Part shown: positions 1 through 9,425 of the stretch, piece by piece
How positions within the stretch are numbered: position 1 is the stretch's first letter
How the letters are laid out: each line of letters starts with the position of its first letter
NCBI RefSeq assembly: GCF_003265305.2
Contig: NZ_CP033459.1
Span: forward strand, 1,302,001 to 1,366,000
Source of the DNA: Pseudoprevotella muciniphila
Lineage (GTDB): Bacteria > Bacteroidota > Bacteroidia > Bacteroidales > Bacteroidaceae
Length of the DNA stretch: 64,000 nt
Reading direction: 5' to 3'
Position numbers and translations under genes: made by a program
The notes under the pieces: generated by a model
Seen by the model: only the letters and a program-made list of their open reading frames with translations
What the model was told of the DNA's origin: nothing
The model's database searches: none

Positions 1-454
1 ATGGGTCGTTCATGCTTTTCCGCACCTGCTCACTCTGCTTTGCCAGAATGAGAAAGTCCAAAATATCCGTTCTGCCATTCGACACAATCCATTTCAGGAA
101 CGAATTATCTTTAGCGGAATTGAGCGTCATGTTCCTGCGAATACCTTGCAGACCGGCTACGCCTGCTTTATATACGACGTGCTCAATATCCCCCAAACTG
201 ATGCCAGAAGAAGTTTGCTTCTGCCACAACTTTACATTTTCTTCCTTGTAATCCACCCTTTGATGCAGTATGGCGTCGCGCGCCCAATAAGGACAGGTAG
301 CGTCTTCTTTCTCGTATTCAGACTCATCGAGTGGCATGATTCTATAAAGCACCACCTCTCCGGAATGCTTTGGCCACCACCATGAACAGGCAGAAACACT
401 GTTGGCTATCAAAACCAACAAACTAACGGCGATATATATTCTCAATTTCATCAT
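1..454 (-). CDS. Lipoprotein, 3' part beyond window (partial)
   Basis: An open frame read on the minus strand from ATG ATG at 454/451 runs without a stop to base 2, so about 151 codons are visible and the C-terminus lies outside the window. The N-terminus is a lipoprotein signal: basic MMKLR, a hydrophobic stretch, then the lipobox-like NSVSAC, followed by SWWWPKHSGEVVLYR. The start lies inside the preceding gene (overlap of about 32 bases with the gene ending at 423), which indicates translational coupling. I do not recognise the family. The protein is probably anchored in the outer or inner membrane facing the periplasm. The frame is easily missed because it is cut by the edge. Confidence 0.75.
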   Translation of the reverse strand, partial: MMKLRIYIAVSLLVLIANSVSACSWWWPKHSGEVVLYRIMPLDESEYEKEDATCPYWARDAILHQRVDYKEENVKLWQKQTSSGISLGDIEHVVYKAGVAGLQGIRRNMTLNSAKDNSFLKWIVSNGRTDILDFLILAKQSEQVRKSMNDP

Positions 455-1403
455 AACTATATTTTGAAAGGTTTACAGAATCAAGATGGTATATAATATT
501 GGAAGAAGGATAGTTAATGTCCTTCAGTTCATTTCTTAAAATACGTTTCGTGGCTATTATCTCATTGTAATCACTTTGTTCATGGCGTAAGTCCCCTTCA
601 ACTTTCTTATTCTCGTCAGGTGAAATAATCCCCATAAACTTGTTATCCCTGAACCACAGCGTCCATTCGTAAGTTGGGTAGGCAAAATCAAGATGTTTGT
701 CGCTCGTTGCCTTACGCATGTATTCCTTTACAGCCTCGCTGCTCAGTATAGAATTCTTCACTTTCGGATTTTGCAGGCTCTCCGTGTTGTAAAGCATTAA
801 GACACCATAGTCTATATCAGGCAGAGTGTCTCGAAGTTGATGCAGTCGGATGGTTGCGCTTAACCCTTTCCCCTTTTTGTGCAACAGACGACGCTCTTCT
901 TGACATAGTCTATAGAACAAGTCCTTTGTCTCTTTTGTCCAGTCACAGTCCAACTGAATCTCTTTATACTCGATTTTATTCGCTCTGCACATATCGTCAA
1001 CCCGCTTAAGAATCCTTTCGCCAAGTGGTTTTCTTAATCGTAATGCTTCCACCGTAACAAACACTACCGGAACAATCTCTATACCATTCTGTGCAAACAC
1101 CTCCGGCGAGTTCTTGAAGATTGTCGTTGCAATAGGAACAGGCTGTTCGCCTTTGCCGTCGTACAGATTGTCAGTACTCACATCGAAGAATTTCACATAA
1201 ACCCTTTTCACCTTATGATTTTTCATAAATTCCATCTCATAGGCATTGGGGTTAAATGTCGTTTTCCAATGATAGACGGCATTAGCCTGTTCATGTTTGA
1301 AAACGAACGGTGTTTCAGAAGATGGCATCCTCTTGCAGCCGATTAACGACAACAAGCAGAGTGAAAGAAACCCTGTCATTGCTTGTTTCATAGTCTTTTT
1401 CAT
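423..1403 (-). CDS. Putative lipoprotein with TIM-barrel-like sequence
   Basis: Protein of about 326 residues. I start it at MKKTMKQAMTGF (1403) rather than the in-frame ATG at 1436, because this gives a normal lipoprotein signal ending in LLSLIGCKR. The mature part holds alternating hydrophobic strands typical of a barrel: RVYVKFFDVS, IEIVPVVFVTVEAL, EIQLDCDWT, LSATIRLHQL, GVLMLYN. The layout resembles uncharacterised glycosidase-like families such as DUF3142, but that is a guess. The 3' end overlaps the next lipoprotein gene, so the two probably form one operon and act together at the envelope. No catalytic residues could be assigned. Confidence 0.75.
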   Translation of the reverse strand: MKKTMKQAMTGFLSLCLLSLIGCKRMPSSETPFVFKHEQANAVYHWKTTFNPNAYEMEFMKNHKVKRVYVKFFDVSTDNLYDGKGEQPVPIATTIFKNSPEVFAQNGIEIVPVVFVTVEALRLRKPLGERILKRVDDMCRANKIEYKEIQLDCDWTKETKDLFYRLCQEERRLLHKKGKGLSATIRLHQLRDTLPDIDYGVLMLYNTESLQNPKVKNSILSSEAVKEYMRKATSDKHLDFAYPTYEWTLWFRDNKFMGIISPDENKKVEGDLRHEQSDYNEIIATKRILRNELKDINYPSSNIIYHLDSVNLSKYSYDEIENIYRR

Positions 1404-1521
1404 GTAGTCTCTGTTTTTGTATTTTTCAATAGTCACCTAATTCGCAGTAAAATTAATGATATTTCGGCAATAAATTGGATTATTGCCGAAATATTTTTCA
1501 AAAAAATTCATCAGTCCTCCG

Positions 1522-3180
1522 TCAGAACCCTATCCTGGCTCTCGGACGAGCCACATGGATGGGTACGATGTCCTCGGGAGTGAGCATGAGCAATTCGCGC
1601 TGACTCGCCGGCCGCTGTTTCATACACCGCTCTGCATGCCGGATGTAGATGCGTTCTAACTGGTTGGCGATGAAGCGGGCATTACCCCATGTGTCCGGGT
1701 CGCGTTCGCTATAGGCGCCTGAGATTATGCCGCAGAATTTTTCCCATGCCTCTGTGGTAAACTGATATTCGTAGTCCCTGATACGGCGACGGGTGATTTC
1801 AAGCAGTTCGGACACAGAAAAATCCTGAAACTCGAACATGTTAGGAAATCGCGACTGTAAGCCCGGATTACTATCAAGCATCTTCATCATGGGCTCCTTA
1901 TAACCGCAAAGCACAACGGCTATGTCGCGCTGCGTCTCGTCGGCAAGGATATTCATCAGCAGTGGCAGTACCAGTTTCCCGGGGTCGTGTTCGTGCTTGC
2001 CGTTCAGCAGATACGCCTCATCTATCATCAGCACACCACCCCTTGCCACCTCCAGCACTTGCCGTACCGACCGCTCTTCGTCGCCCCACAGCGTGCCTAT
2101 GAACGTACCGCGGTCGCACAATACCACATGCCCTTTCGACAGTGCGCCAGCCTGATGCAGCAGCGACCCATAAATCTTGCAGACAGTAGTCTTTCCTGTA
2201 CCCGGGCGTCCCAGAAAAACACTATGAAGCGACACGTCATGGCGCTTGCCATTCGGGAAGAGTTTACACATCATCTTGTTATAGTTGGTCAGCGCAACAA
2301 GTTCGTCCATCCTGCGCTTGATATCGCCACATCCCACCAAGTTGTCCAATTCCTCACGCGGGTTGTCAATAGGCTGCAGAATGTTCACCTTGACATTCAT
2401 GGTGGGGTTCTGCGAAATTGTTCCTTCAGGGAAGAGAAAATCATCAAAAACATTCTTGATATCTTTATTTTCTTCCTCATCATCATTGTCGCAACAGTTG
2501 TCAGATTCAGAGTTGGAATCCGACAGCAATCCATTGTTTTCATCAGGTGTCCTGAACAAGTCGTCAATATCGTCATCCACAACTTCTCCGACAGACGACA
2601 TCGATGTCGTAGCAATATCTACCGTAGCATCGTCGAGACTGAGATTGGAAATGACTCCCACGTACGACTTGCAACGCAAGGTGTCGTTCTCATTCACCTT
2701 TATCTTATGGCCTCTCAGCCGCCTGAAGTCGTCAATCACCCTGACATGATGAACATCCCACATCTCCTCCAAAGGATAGACATTGAGAATATTTGCTTCC
2801 GTCAGCAGCAATCCATACACATCCAAATTGGGACGGCTCTTCTCAAAGACCGTCTTTACCAAATCCACAGCCATCGCCACCTGCCATACCACACTTAAAC
2901 GCGGCGCTTGGTAGTCGGACAAAATGACAGCACTGAGATGCTTAGACTCGTCATAGATGCTCTTAGCACCATGACCGCAGTAATCAAGACATACGATGAC
3001 AACACTCGTATCGTTGCAATACATATAAGCGTCATAATCAGTCAGAAAGGGAGACAAGCCCTTCAAATGAGTAGAATATACGGCAGAGTCTGCCGCAAGA
3101 GCGTCCAGATGTTTCCAAACAGTATTCCGAGTCTGTTTCTTAATACCTTCAATCAGTCCATTTGCTTTCATAATCTTCAT
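1522..3180 (-). CDS. AAA+ ATPase, CbxX/CfxQ-like
   Basis: Protein of 552 residues. The C-terminal half is an AAA+ module of the CbxX/CfxQ (SpoVK-like) group: ...NLVGCGDIKRRMDELV, Walker A GRPGTGKTT near residue 327, Walker B VLMIDEAYLL, sensor region ADETQRDIAVVLCGY, and RFPNMFEF with an arginine-finger-like R. The first 230 residues are unlike known partners and are followed by an acidic low-complexity linker (SNSESDNCCDNDDEEENKD). Members of this group remodel protein complexes (Rubisco activases, EccA of type VII secretion); the substrate here is unknown. It is transcribed alone from a promoter about 360 bases upstream and lies just downstream of the HIRAN/J-domain cassette, so it may be a functional partner of it. 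Confidence 0.85.
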   Translation of the reverse strand: MKIMKANGLIEGIKKQTRNTVWKHLDALAADSAVYSTHLKGLSPFLTDYDAYMYCNDTSVVIVCLDYCGHGAKSIYDESKHLSAVILSDYQAPRLSVVWQVAMAVDLVKTVFEKSRPNLDVYGLLLTEANILNVYPLEEMWDVHHVRVIDDFRRLRGHKIKVNENDTLRCKSYVGVISNLSLDDATVDIATTSMSSVGEVVDDDIDDLFRTPDENNGLLSDSNSESDNCCDNDDEEENKDIKNVFDDFLFPEGTISQNPTMNVKVNILQPIDNPREELDNLVGCGDIKRRMDELVALTNYNKMMCKLFPNGKRHDVSLHSVFLGRPGTGKTTVCKIYGSLLHQAGALSKGHVVLCDRGTFIGTLWGDEERSVRQVLEVARGGVLMIDEAYLLNGKHEHDPGKLVLPLLMNILADETQRDIAVVLCGYKEPMMKMLDSNPGLQSRFPNMFEFQDFSVSELLEITRRRIRDYEYQFTTEAWEKFCGIISGAYSERDPDTWGNARFIANQLERIYIRHAERCMKQRPASQRELLMLTPEDIVPIHVARPRARIGF

Positions 3181-3540
3181 AATTCACCTTACAATCAAAA
3201 AATTAACAATGCAAAAATGCTCCATAAACCGGAGCGCAAGAGAGAAACAGGCAGATGTTTACACACCTGCCCATATAACACACATAGAGCAATCTTATGA
3301 AATTACCCTATCACAAAATCACAGAAAAAAAGTAACAAAAAGTCAAAGAACGAACCATTATTCAGGAGACAGAGCCTCATAGAACACAACGCACAGCAAG
3401 ACGCACGCAACTCGTCGATTCACAAACGGGGCACAAACTCCGTCTCAGAACCGTTCGGCATCTTGCTGCTGATTTTGTTACGTTCTTCATCCTTTTTTGC
3501 TACAATTATATTTTGTGATAGAATTGTGATTTTCGGGCTG
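3181..3540 (-). other. Long 5' leader of the AAA+ gene
   Basis: About 350 bases without a credible gene separate the AAA+ start codon from a good promoter at 3541-3572. The stretch contains A-rich runs near 3330 but no clear terminator or riboswitch that I recognise. Either the mRNA carries a long untranslated leader or a second promoter lies closer to the gene. Confidence 0.4.
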
Positions 3541-3572
3541 CAAATATAAACACGAACTTTTAAATTTCCAAA
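3541..3572 (-). promoter_or_regulatory. Bacteroidetes sigma-ABfr promoter for the AAA+ gene
   Basis: Read on the minus strand: TTTG at 3572-3569, exactly 20 bases, then TATATTTG at 3548-3541. This matches the TTTG/TAnnTTTG consensus in full. It lies between the end of the HIRAN cassette (3637) and the AAA+ gene. Confidence 0.65.
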
Positions 3573-3636
3573 AGAAACAAATCTTTTTTCAAAAAAATCA
3601 ACCGTTTCGTCCTCTTGTGCATATTTCCTTATCTGG

Positions 3637-4038
3637 TCAATAATCTATCTCTTTATGATTTTGAGCTGCATATTCCAGAATCTCGTCAGGACAAAAAATC
3701 TCATACACACCAAAACCCTCTAAATACTCACTATTTGGATGTTGTCTGCAAAACTGCTGATGTACTAACGATTGTATCTTGTCATATAAATGGGGTATAT
3801 GTTCTTTCAACAATTCGGTGTTGACAGTCTCTGAAATAGAATGTTCAAACCACAGATTATCCCAGGCCCAAATCATCATGTCAACTATGGATTGAATCTC
3901 GCTATCTGACAAATCTATAGATACTAAGAACTCTTGTCTTTCAAAATCTACACCAGTTATACTCATACTGATATCTATATCCGTCCAAGGCATTGTGTAG
4001 CACGGAAAAACATATTCCCCCGCTTTTAACTCCTTCAT
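3637..4038 (-). CDS. Hypothetical protein, last gene of the HIRAN/J-domain cassette
   Basis: Protein of 133 residues with no recognised domain and no signal peptide. It starts MKELKAGEYVFPCYTMPWTD and contains IQSIVDMMIWAWDNLWF and a helical C-terminal half with LYDKIQSLVHQQF. Only one base separates it from the preceding gene, so it is co-transcribed and probably coupled. Base composition is more AT-rich than in the HIRAN genes upstream. Function unknown; presence in the operon suggests a role alongside the HIRAN and EVE-like proteins. Confidence 0.7.
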   Translation of the reverse strand: MKELKAGEYVFPCYTMPWTDIDISMSITGVDFERQEFLVSIDLSDSEIQSIVDMMIWAWDNLWFEHSISETVNTELLKEHIPHLYDKIQSLVHQQFCRQHPNSEYLEGFGVYEIFCPDEILEYAAQNHKEIDY

Positions 4039-4039
4039 T

Positions 4040-4432
4040 TTATATAATTTCTATTAGTTTATCCTGATTGAAAAGACCGCCATCATCAGTATCTTCGGGT
4101 TTCACTTTCCATACTATTTGACCAACAGAGAAGTAATACAAATCTACATTAGTTGGCAACAAAGCCTTGACTTTATGAGCAAAATCTAATCCTTTTTCCC
4201 ACCATGCCTTCCATTGAGCATTTGTCCAGTGGTTTGTCTGATATAAGCTTTCATGATGCCAATCATAAAACCATTTTTCCAACCCATCAATACTGGATAA
4301 ATCTATTTCTGTTCCATTGTTATCTTCACCAAGCCAAATAGTGTCATAGCCACCAATGCAGCACCCCTCTTCATCCCAGAAGAGTGCTTCTCCATAATCA
4401 GGATACATTTCTATTCTATTTTTCTTTATCAT
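4040..4432 (-). CDS. Hypothetical tryptophan-rich protein in the HIRAN/J-domain cassette
   Basis: Protein of 130 residues, acidic and rich in aromatic residues (EKWFYDWHHESLYQTNHW, WKAWWEKGLDFAHK). It looks cytoplasmic, with no signal or membrane segment. The N-terminal part, MYPDYGEALFWDEEGCCIGG, is strand-rich and resembles the small barrels seen in many immunity-like or SUKH-like proteins, but I cannot assign a family. It is spaced 26 bases from the HIRAN gene upstream and 1 base from the next gene. Confidence 0.7.
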   Translation of the reverse strand: MIKKNRIEMYPDYGEALFWDEEGCCIGGYDTIWLGEDNNGTEIDLSSIDGLEKWFYDWHHESLYQTNHWTNAQWKAWWEKGLDFAHKVKALLPTNVDLYYFSVGQIVWKVKPEDTDDGGLFNQDKLIEII

Positions 4433-4458
4433 AAACTTTTTTCTTATTCCATCACCCG

Positions 4459-4845
4459 CTACTCAATCATAGAGATTTTAGCCTTGATGCGGAACCATTT
4501 GTTAATCCATTTTGTTTCTGTTACTCTGCAGACGAAGGCTTTTCCTGCGTCCATGAGGCGGGAGATGATGAGGTTGAGTTCCATGGGTACCCAGCCGATG
4601 CGTTCCTTGTCGAGATAGATGCCTATTGCCATTTCGTCGTGCTCGTTCTTGGGGTCGCGGAGCATGCGGAGGACGGTGCCCGTTGTTATTAGTGGTGCAA
4701 GTTCTTCCATATTGGTGCAATATGTGGTGCCTGCCACAACGATGTCGAGCAGGAATATCTCCCTCGTGAAAGGTGTAACTCCCCCACTACTTCCTCCAAG
4801 GAGCGCGAGGAGCGATTCGCTGATAGGTATGATTTGTCCTTCCAT
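4459..4845 (-). CDS. HIRAN-domain protein (copy 1)
   Basis: Protein of 128 residues. After a short helical N-terminus (ISESLLALLGGSSG) comes a HIRAN domain: EIFLLDIVVAGTTYC, GTVLRMLRDPKNEHDEMAIGIY, ERIGWVPMELNLIISRLMDAGK, then strands to the end (RIKAKISMIE). HIRAN domains bind 3' ends or damaged stretches of single-stranded DNA in HLTF/Rad5 helicases; here the domain stands alone. It is a paralogue of the gene at 5388-5786, sharing the N-terminal ISxSLLAL motif, FLxxxVxxTxY and the ISMxE end. Five bases separate it from the EVE-like gene. A partner helicase or nuclease was not found beside it. Confidence 0.75.
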   Translation of the reverse strand: MEGQIIPISESLLALLGGSSGGVTPFTREIFLLDIVVAGTTYCTNMEELAPLITTGTVLRMLRDPKNEHDEMAIGIYLDKERIGWVPMELNLIISRLMDAGKAFVCRVTETKWINKWFRIKAKISMIE

Positions 4846-4850
4846 AGTCG

Positions 4851-5363
4851 TTATTTACGAAGCCAATAGATGTAGTCGTTCTCGTAACGTCCGCACGTTG
4901 CCTTTTTCTCAAACTCTGCCCTATGTTCCTCCACGAAGGCTTCCCACAGCTTGTTCAGCAGTTCGCCATCGGCTTGGTCGAGCACCAAGCCTGAGTGTCC
5001 GTAATCCCATTCAAAGCCGGGTATCCTCGAAGCCAGGGTGGTTGTGGAGAGTATGGGTAGAGCATCAGGGTTTAGCATCATCGTAGGCTCATAGTTTACG
5101 TAGTATATTTTTCGTCCTTTACCACTCCAATCTTCACCTTTCATAGGGGAGGAATCAATAAAACCTGTGCCTATTATGCCCGTAGCACCCACACCGAGTT
5201 TTACCATATAATAGCGGTCGCCAATGGCTATCTTGTCGTAGTCCCACACACTCCAGTTGTTTTCCACTTCCTCGCCAAAGTTGAGATTGACAATATCATA
5301 AAGATAATTGAACATCGAATACGAAGAAAAATTCGGATTCCATTTTAATATTACAGTTGCCAT
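4851..5363 (-). CDS. EVE/PUA-like domain protein
   Basis: Protein of 170 residues without signal or membrane segments. The pattern ILKWNPNFSSY, a tryptophan loop, then KIAIGDRYYMVKLGVGATGI, IGTGFIDSSPM, W-x-G and YYVNYEP follows the strand order of EVE/PUA-like folds, which bind modified bases in DNA or RNA. This is a fold-level inference and no catalytic residue is expected. The gene sits between two HIRAN paralogues, 24 and 5 bases from its neighbours. A modified-base reader between two DNA-end-binding proteins suggests that the cassette senses unusual nucleic acid. Confidence 0.6.
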   Translation of the reverse strand: MATVILKWNPNFSSYSMFNYLYDIVNLNFGEEVENNWSVWDYDKIAIGDRYYMVKLGVGATGIIGTGFIDSSPMKGEDWSGKGRKIYYVNYEPTMMLNPDALPILSTTTLASRIPGFEWDYGHSGLVLDQADGELLNKLWEAFVEEHRAEFEKKATCGRYENDYIYWLRK

Positions 5364-5387
5364 AACCTTTGTATATCAGAGTTTCAT

Positions 5388-5786
5388 TTATTCTAACATA
5401 GAAATCTTAACAGTTATTTTTGCCATGGGGCGCTCTGTAAGGAATTCATTATATTGTTTCGCCCTGCTTATCCTGCATACAAAGCGTTTGCCCGCCGCCA
5501 GCAGGGCGGAGAAGATGCCGTCCTGCCCTTCCGGTAGCCAACCAAGCGAAGTGTCGTTCCATACCACCTCCACTGCCAACGGTCCCCTGTCGCTATCGGG
5601 CACAGCACGCATCTCTACTTCTGTCCCTTCTTTAAGCATGTAGAAGACGGACTCCGTCCTGTTGTAAGAGGTGTCTCTAAGCACAGTTTCCACGAGGAAC
5701 ACCTCTCTTGCCAAAGGCGGTCTTTCGTCCTTTCTTTCATCAATAAGTGCCAGCAACGAAGGGCTGATTTTTGCTAATTCGTTCAT
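5388..5786 (-). CDS. HIRAN-domain protein (copy 2)
   Basis: Protein of 132 residues, paralogous to the gene at 4459-4845. Visible elements are ISPSLLALIDE, REVFLVETVLRDTSYN, GTEVEMRAVPDSDRGPLAVEVVW, SLGWLPEGQDGIFSALLAAGK and a final strand KITVKISMLE. The canonical D-P-x-N-x-H-D segment is degenerate here (PDSDRG), so nucleic-acid binding may differ between the copies. Its start codon overlaps the stop of the J-domain gene by one base (5786), which indicates coupling. Confidence 0.7.
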   Translation of the reverse strand: MNELAKISPSLLALIDERKDERPPLAREVFLVETVLRDTSYNRTESVFYMLKEGTEVEMRAVPDSDRGPLAVEVVWNDTSLGWLPEGQDGIFSALLAAGKRFVCRISRAKQYNEFLTERPMAKITVKISMLE

Positions 5787-6574
5787 TATACTGTAAGCAG
5801 ATTTAGTCGTTCGGTGTACATCTGTTTCTGTTGCTCCAGTTCCTCACGCTCTTTTTTCAGTTCCTCTTTTTGTTCGTGGACCCAGGCTGGGTTGAGCAGT
5901 TGCTGCCTCATATTGAGCGGGAACGCAGCATGGAGTTCTTCTATGCATTGCTTCATGTCGTCTATCTGCTCTTTCAGGCGTTTGATAACCTCATCGATGG
6001 TTTCTTCCCGCAGGAGCACATCTTCCGCATCGTCTTCGAGGTCGAGTCGCATGATGATGTTGCGCAGCAGTGTGAGGTTGTGGGTTCTGTAGGCGGTCTG
6101 TCCCTGTATGAACAGGTCTTTCATTTTCTCAGACAAGTCGGGGTGGAGGTCGGGGTGCAGACGCTTGACAAGCACACGGAAAAGTTGCTGCATCTCGGCA
6201 GCGTCATATTTGTTGATAAGCCGTGCCTCCTCCGCCAACCTGATGGCTTCTGCCTGTTCATTGATTTGTTTGTAATAATCCTGAAGGCGCGCGTCCACTT
6301 CCATCTGTATGACAATCATGTTAGGACGTTCGTCACGGTTCAATGCCGCCTGCGCCATCTCCACTTTCATCTTCAGTGCCCGCACTTCTACAGAGAGCAG
6401 GAAATTCTCATACTTGTCCTTGCCTATAAGATTGACATACCTGACATAGAGGTCGTCGCGGTCTTCATTCAGCAGACGGTCCTTCTCGGTGTAAAGCGTG
6501 AGAAATTCCTGACGGAGACGCTCCACTTCGGCTTTCTTCTCTATTGTCGAGGGACTGATTACTATTGCTTCCAT
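5786..6574 (-). CDS. Coiled-coil protein with J-domain-like segment
   Basis: Protein of 262 residues. Residues 1-115 and 190-262 are predicted coiled coil (KKAEVERLRQEFLTLY; KKEREELEQQKQMYTERL). Between them, near residues 125-165, is a J-domain-like helix-loop-helix, LFRVLVKRLHPDLHPDL followed by KDLFIQGQTAYRTHNL. The HPD triplet that stimulates Hsp70 ATPase occurs twice (HPDLHPD). The helix I and IV parts of a full DnaJ are weak. It is the first gene of the six-gene cassette, with a promoter just upstream. It probably recruits DnaK to a complex with the HIRAN/EVE-like proteins; this last point is inference. Confidence 0.7.
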   Translation of the reverse strand: MEAIVISPSTIEKKAEVERLRQEFLTLYTEKDRLLNEDRDDLYVRYVNLIGKDKYENFLLSVEVRALKMKVEMAQAALNRDERPNMIVIQMEVDARLQDYYKQINEQAEAIRLAEEARLINKYDAAEMQQLFRVLVKRLHPDLHPDLSEKMKDLFIQGQTAYRTHNLTLLRNIIMRLDLEDDAEDVLLREETIDEVIKRLKEQIDDMKQCIEELHAAFPLNMRQQLLNPAWVHEQKEELKKEREELEQQKQMYTERLNLLTV

Positions 6575-6598
6575 GTCATTTCACTTTTTTTAATAATG

Positions 6599-6627
6599 CA
6601 AAGTTACAAGTCGTGTCGGCAAAAATA
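6599..6627 (-). promoter_or_regulatory. Candidate promoter(s) of the J-domain/HIRAN cassette
   Basis: Two -7 type boxes on the minus strand, TAACTTTG at 6606-6599 and TATTTTTG at 6627-6620, lie 25-50 bases before the J-domain start and after the WYL gene. No perfect -33 TTTG at 20 bases was seen for either box. The position fits a promoter controlled by the adjacent WYL regulator. Confidence 0.45.
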
Positions 6628-6649
6628 ATTCCGAGTAGAAAATTTTAGG

Positions 6650-7597
6650 TTATTTTTTTTCTGAATGATAGAAGTCGTCCATGATTTCTGCTTCGGTAGC
6701 CATGAGTTGACGCAACTCAGCAGGCTCGAGTACCTCGGCTTCAGCCCCGAACGAAAGGATGGCGCGAACGAAATCTATGGTAGGATGCAAGAAGAATTCA
6801 AATACGCTATAATCATCATAAACCTGCAGTTCTTTCTGCGAGGAGTGCAAAGGCAGTGTACGCAGATAGTCTCGCTGCTCGCCATCGAAACGGACCAGTA
6901 CACGCTGCAAAGGCACATCATAGCCTATACAGATGCCAAAGTGCGCGGCAAAAAACTCTTCCGGTGAAAATTCTTCTGGAAATACAAAGGTCTTATCTGT
7001 CAGTTCCAGATGATGTATGCGGTCCAAGGCATAGACTTTAAGGCTACCATACTGCCTGAATTCTGCAGGTGCAGAATTAGAGACCTTTTCCTTGGGATTG
7101 TGACAGAGAACGTACCAACGGCGATTGCACACCTTCACACAGTAGGGTTCCACCTCTATTGGCGTATTGTCGATCTCATCGCTGAATCTGCGGTAAGTCA
7201 GCCTGACCACCCTCCCATCCTCCATCGCCCCGATGATGTCGGTTAGGAAAGTGTCGCCCGAAGGGATGTTTTCCAACAATATACGGCTCTGCACATGCCG
7301 TTTGCGTTCCACCACATCGCTGACAGCGAGCGACTGTATCAACCAACGCTGAGGCGATTTGTAATCGAGCGAATCGTAGTTCTTCAGTTGATACGCGTCG
7401 TTGTCATACTTGATTTGTATGCCGAAGAGTTCATCGATTTTTGCCCGCCAGTTGTAAAGCGTACGCACCTGGAGCGGATGGTTCGACTCATAGAGCGAGG
7501 AGCGTTCAAAACTTTCTCTGAGTTCTGCGAACTTCATGGGGCGTTTGCTTAGTTTGTCAATCAGCCACAGATAGTGTTTCAAAGGTATTTTTGCCAT
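6650..7597 (-). CDS. WYL-domain transcriptional regulator
   Basis: Protein of 315 residues. An N-terminal winged-helix region (SKRPMKFAELRESFE, QVRTLYNWRAKIDELFGIQIKY) is followed from about residue 120 by a WYL domain: AMEDGRVVRLTYRRF, VEPYCVKVCNRRWYVLCHNP and YALDRIHHLELTDKTF. A WCX-like C-terminal part ends in AEIMDDFYHSEKK. WYL regulators bind nucleic-acid-derived or nucleotide ligands and often control phage-defence or DNA-repair loci. It lies 75 bases upstream of the J-domain/HIRAN operon in the same direction, with its own start, so it is the likely regulator of that operon. DNA-binding sites were not identified. Confidence 0.85.
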   Translation of the reverse strand: MAKIPLKHYLWLIDKLSKRPMKFAELRESFERSSLYESNHPLQVRTLYNWRAKIDELFGIQIKYDNDAYQLKNYDSLDYKSPQRWLIQSLAVSDVVERKRHVQSRILLENIPSGDTFLTDIIGAMEDGRVVRLTYRRFSDEIDNTPIEVEPYCVKVCNRRWYVLCHNPKEKVSNSAPAEFRQYGSLKVYALDRIHHLELTDKTFVFPEEFSPEEFFAAHFGICIGYDVPLQRVLVRFDGEQRDYLRTLPLHSSQKELQVYDDYSVFEFFLHPTIDFVRAILSFGAEAEVLEPAELRQLMATEAEIMDDFYHSEKK

Positions 7598-7785
7598 GGT
7601 ATTTCCGGATTTTCATGTTAAAAGGTTGTAAAGTTGGCGGCACACCATACTCTTTCCGACTACGAAGATAGTAAAAAAGTATTCCTTAAGTATGTAGTAG
7701 TTACAAATAAAATATTGAAGACCTTATATTACCGCAAAAAATGTATATTTTCGCTAAAAACCACGTATTGAATTGTTTTTTTAAC

Positions 7786-9141
<1,356 letters not shown>

Positions 9142-9180
9142 GAGGCACGCGCTGAGTCAGCGAAACTTAATTAAGCATAG

Positions 9181-9216
9181 AGGTGAACACCCGTCATAAA
9201 GGTGCTCACCTTTTTT
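9181..9216 (+). terminator. Rho-independent terminator after eno
   Basis: The stem AGGTGAACACC (9181-9191) pairs with GGTGCTCACCT (9201-9211) with one mismatch across a 9-base loop. It is followed by a T run to 9216. Confidence 0.85.
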
Positions 9217-9425
9217 GCGAATTCTTTTTTGAAAAACATCACAGATACCATAGGCGAGACGAAGAAAAACGCAGATTCATAACTCGATTACAATTTTTTT
9301 ATGCAATTTTGTAACGTACTTGCAACTTATTCCTAAATCAGTATTACAGGGACGTTCTATAAGAAAACAGTGGAACGATTAACCAAAGATTGCACAAACG
9401 TATTCAATAAGTATTAGTCCTGTTT

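Noticed and set aside
1987-2898. 303-codon plus-strand open frame
   Set aside because: Antisense to the AAA+ ATPase with Walker motifs; no recognisable protein features.
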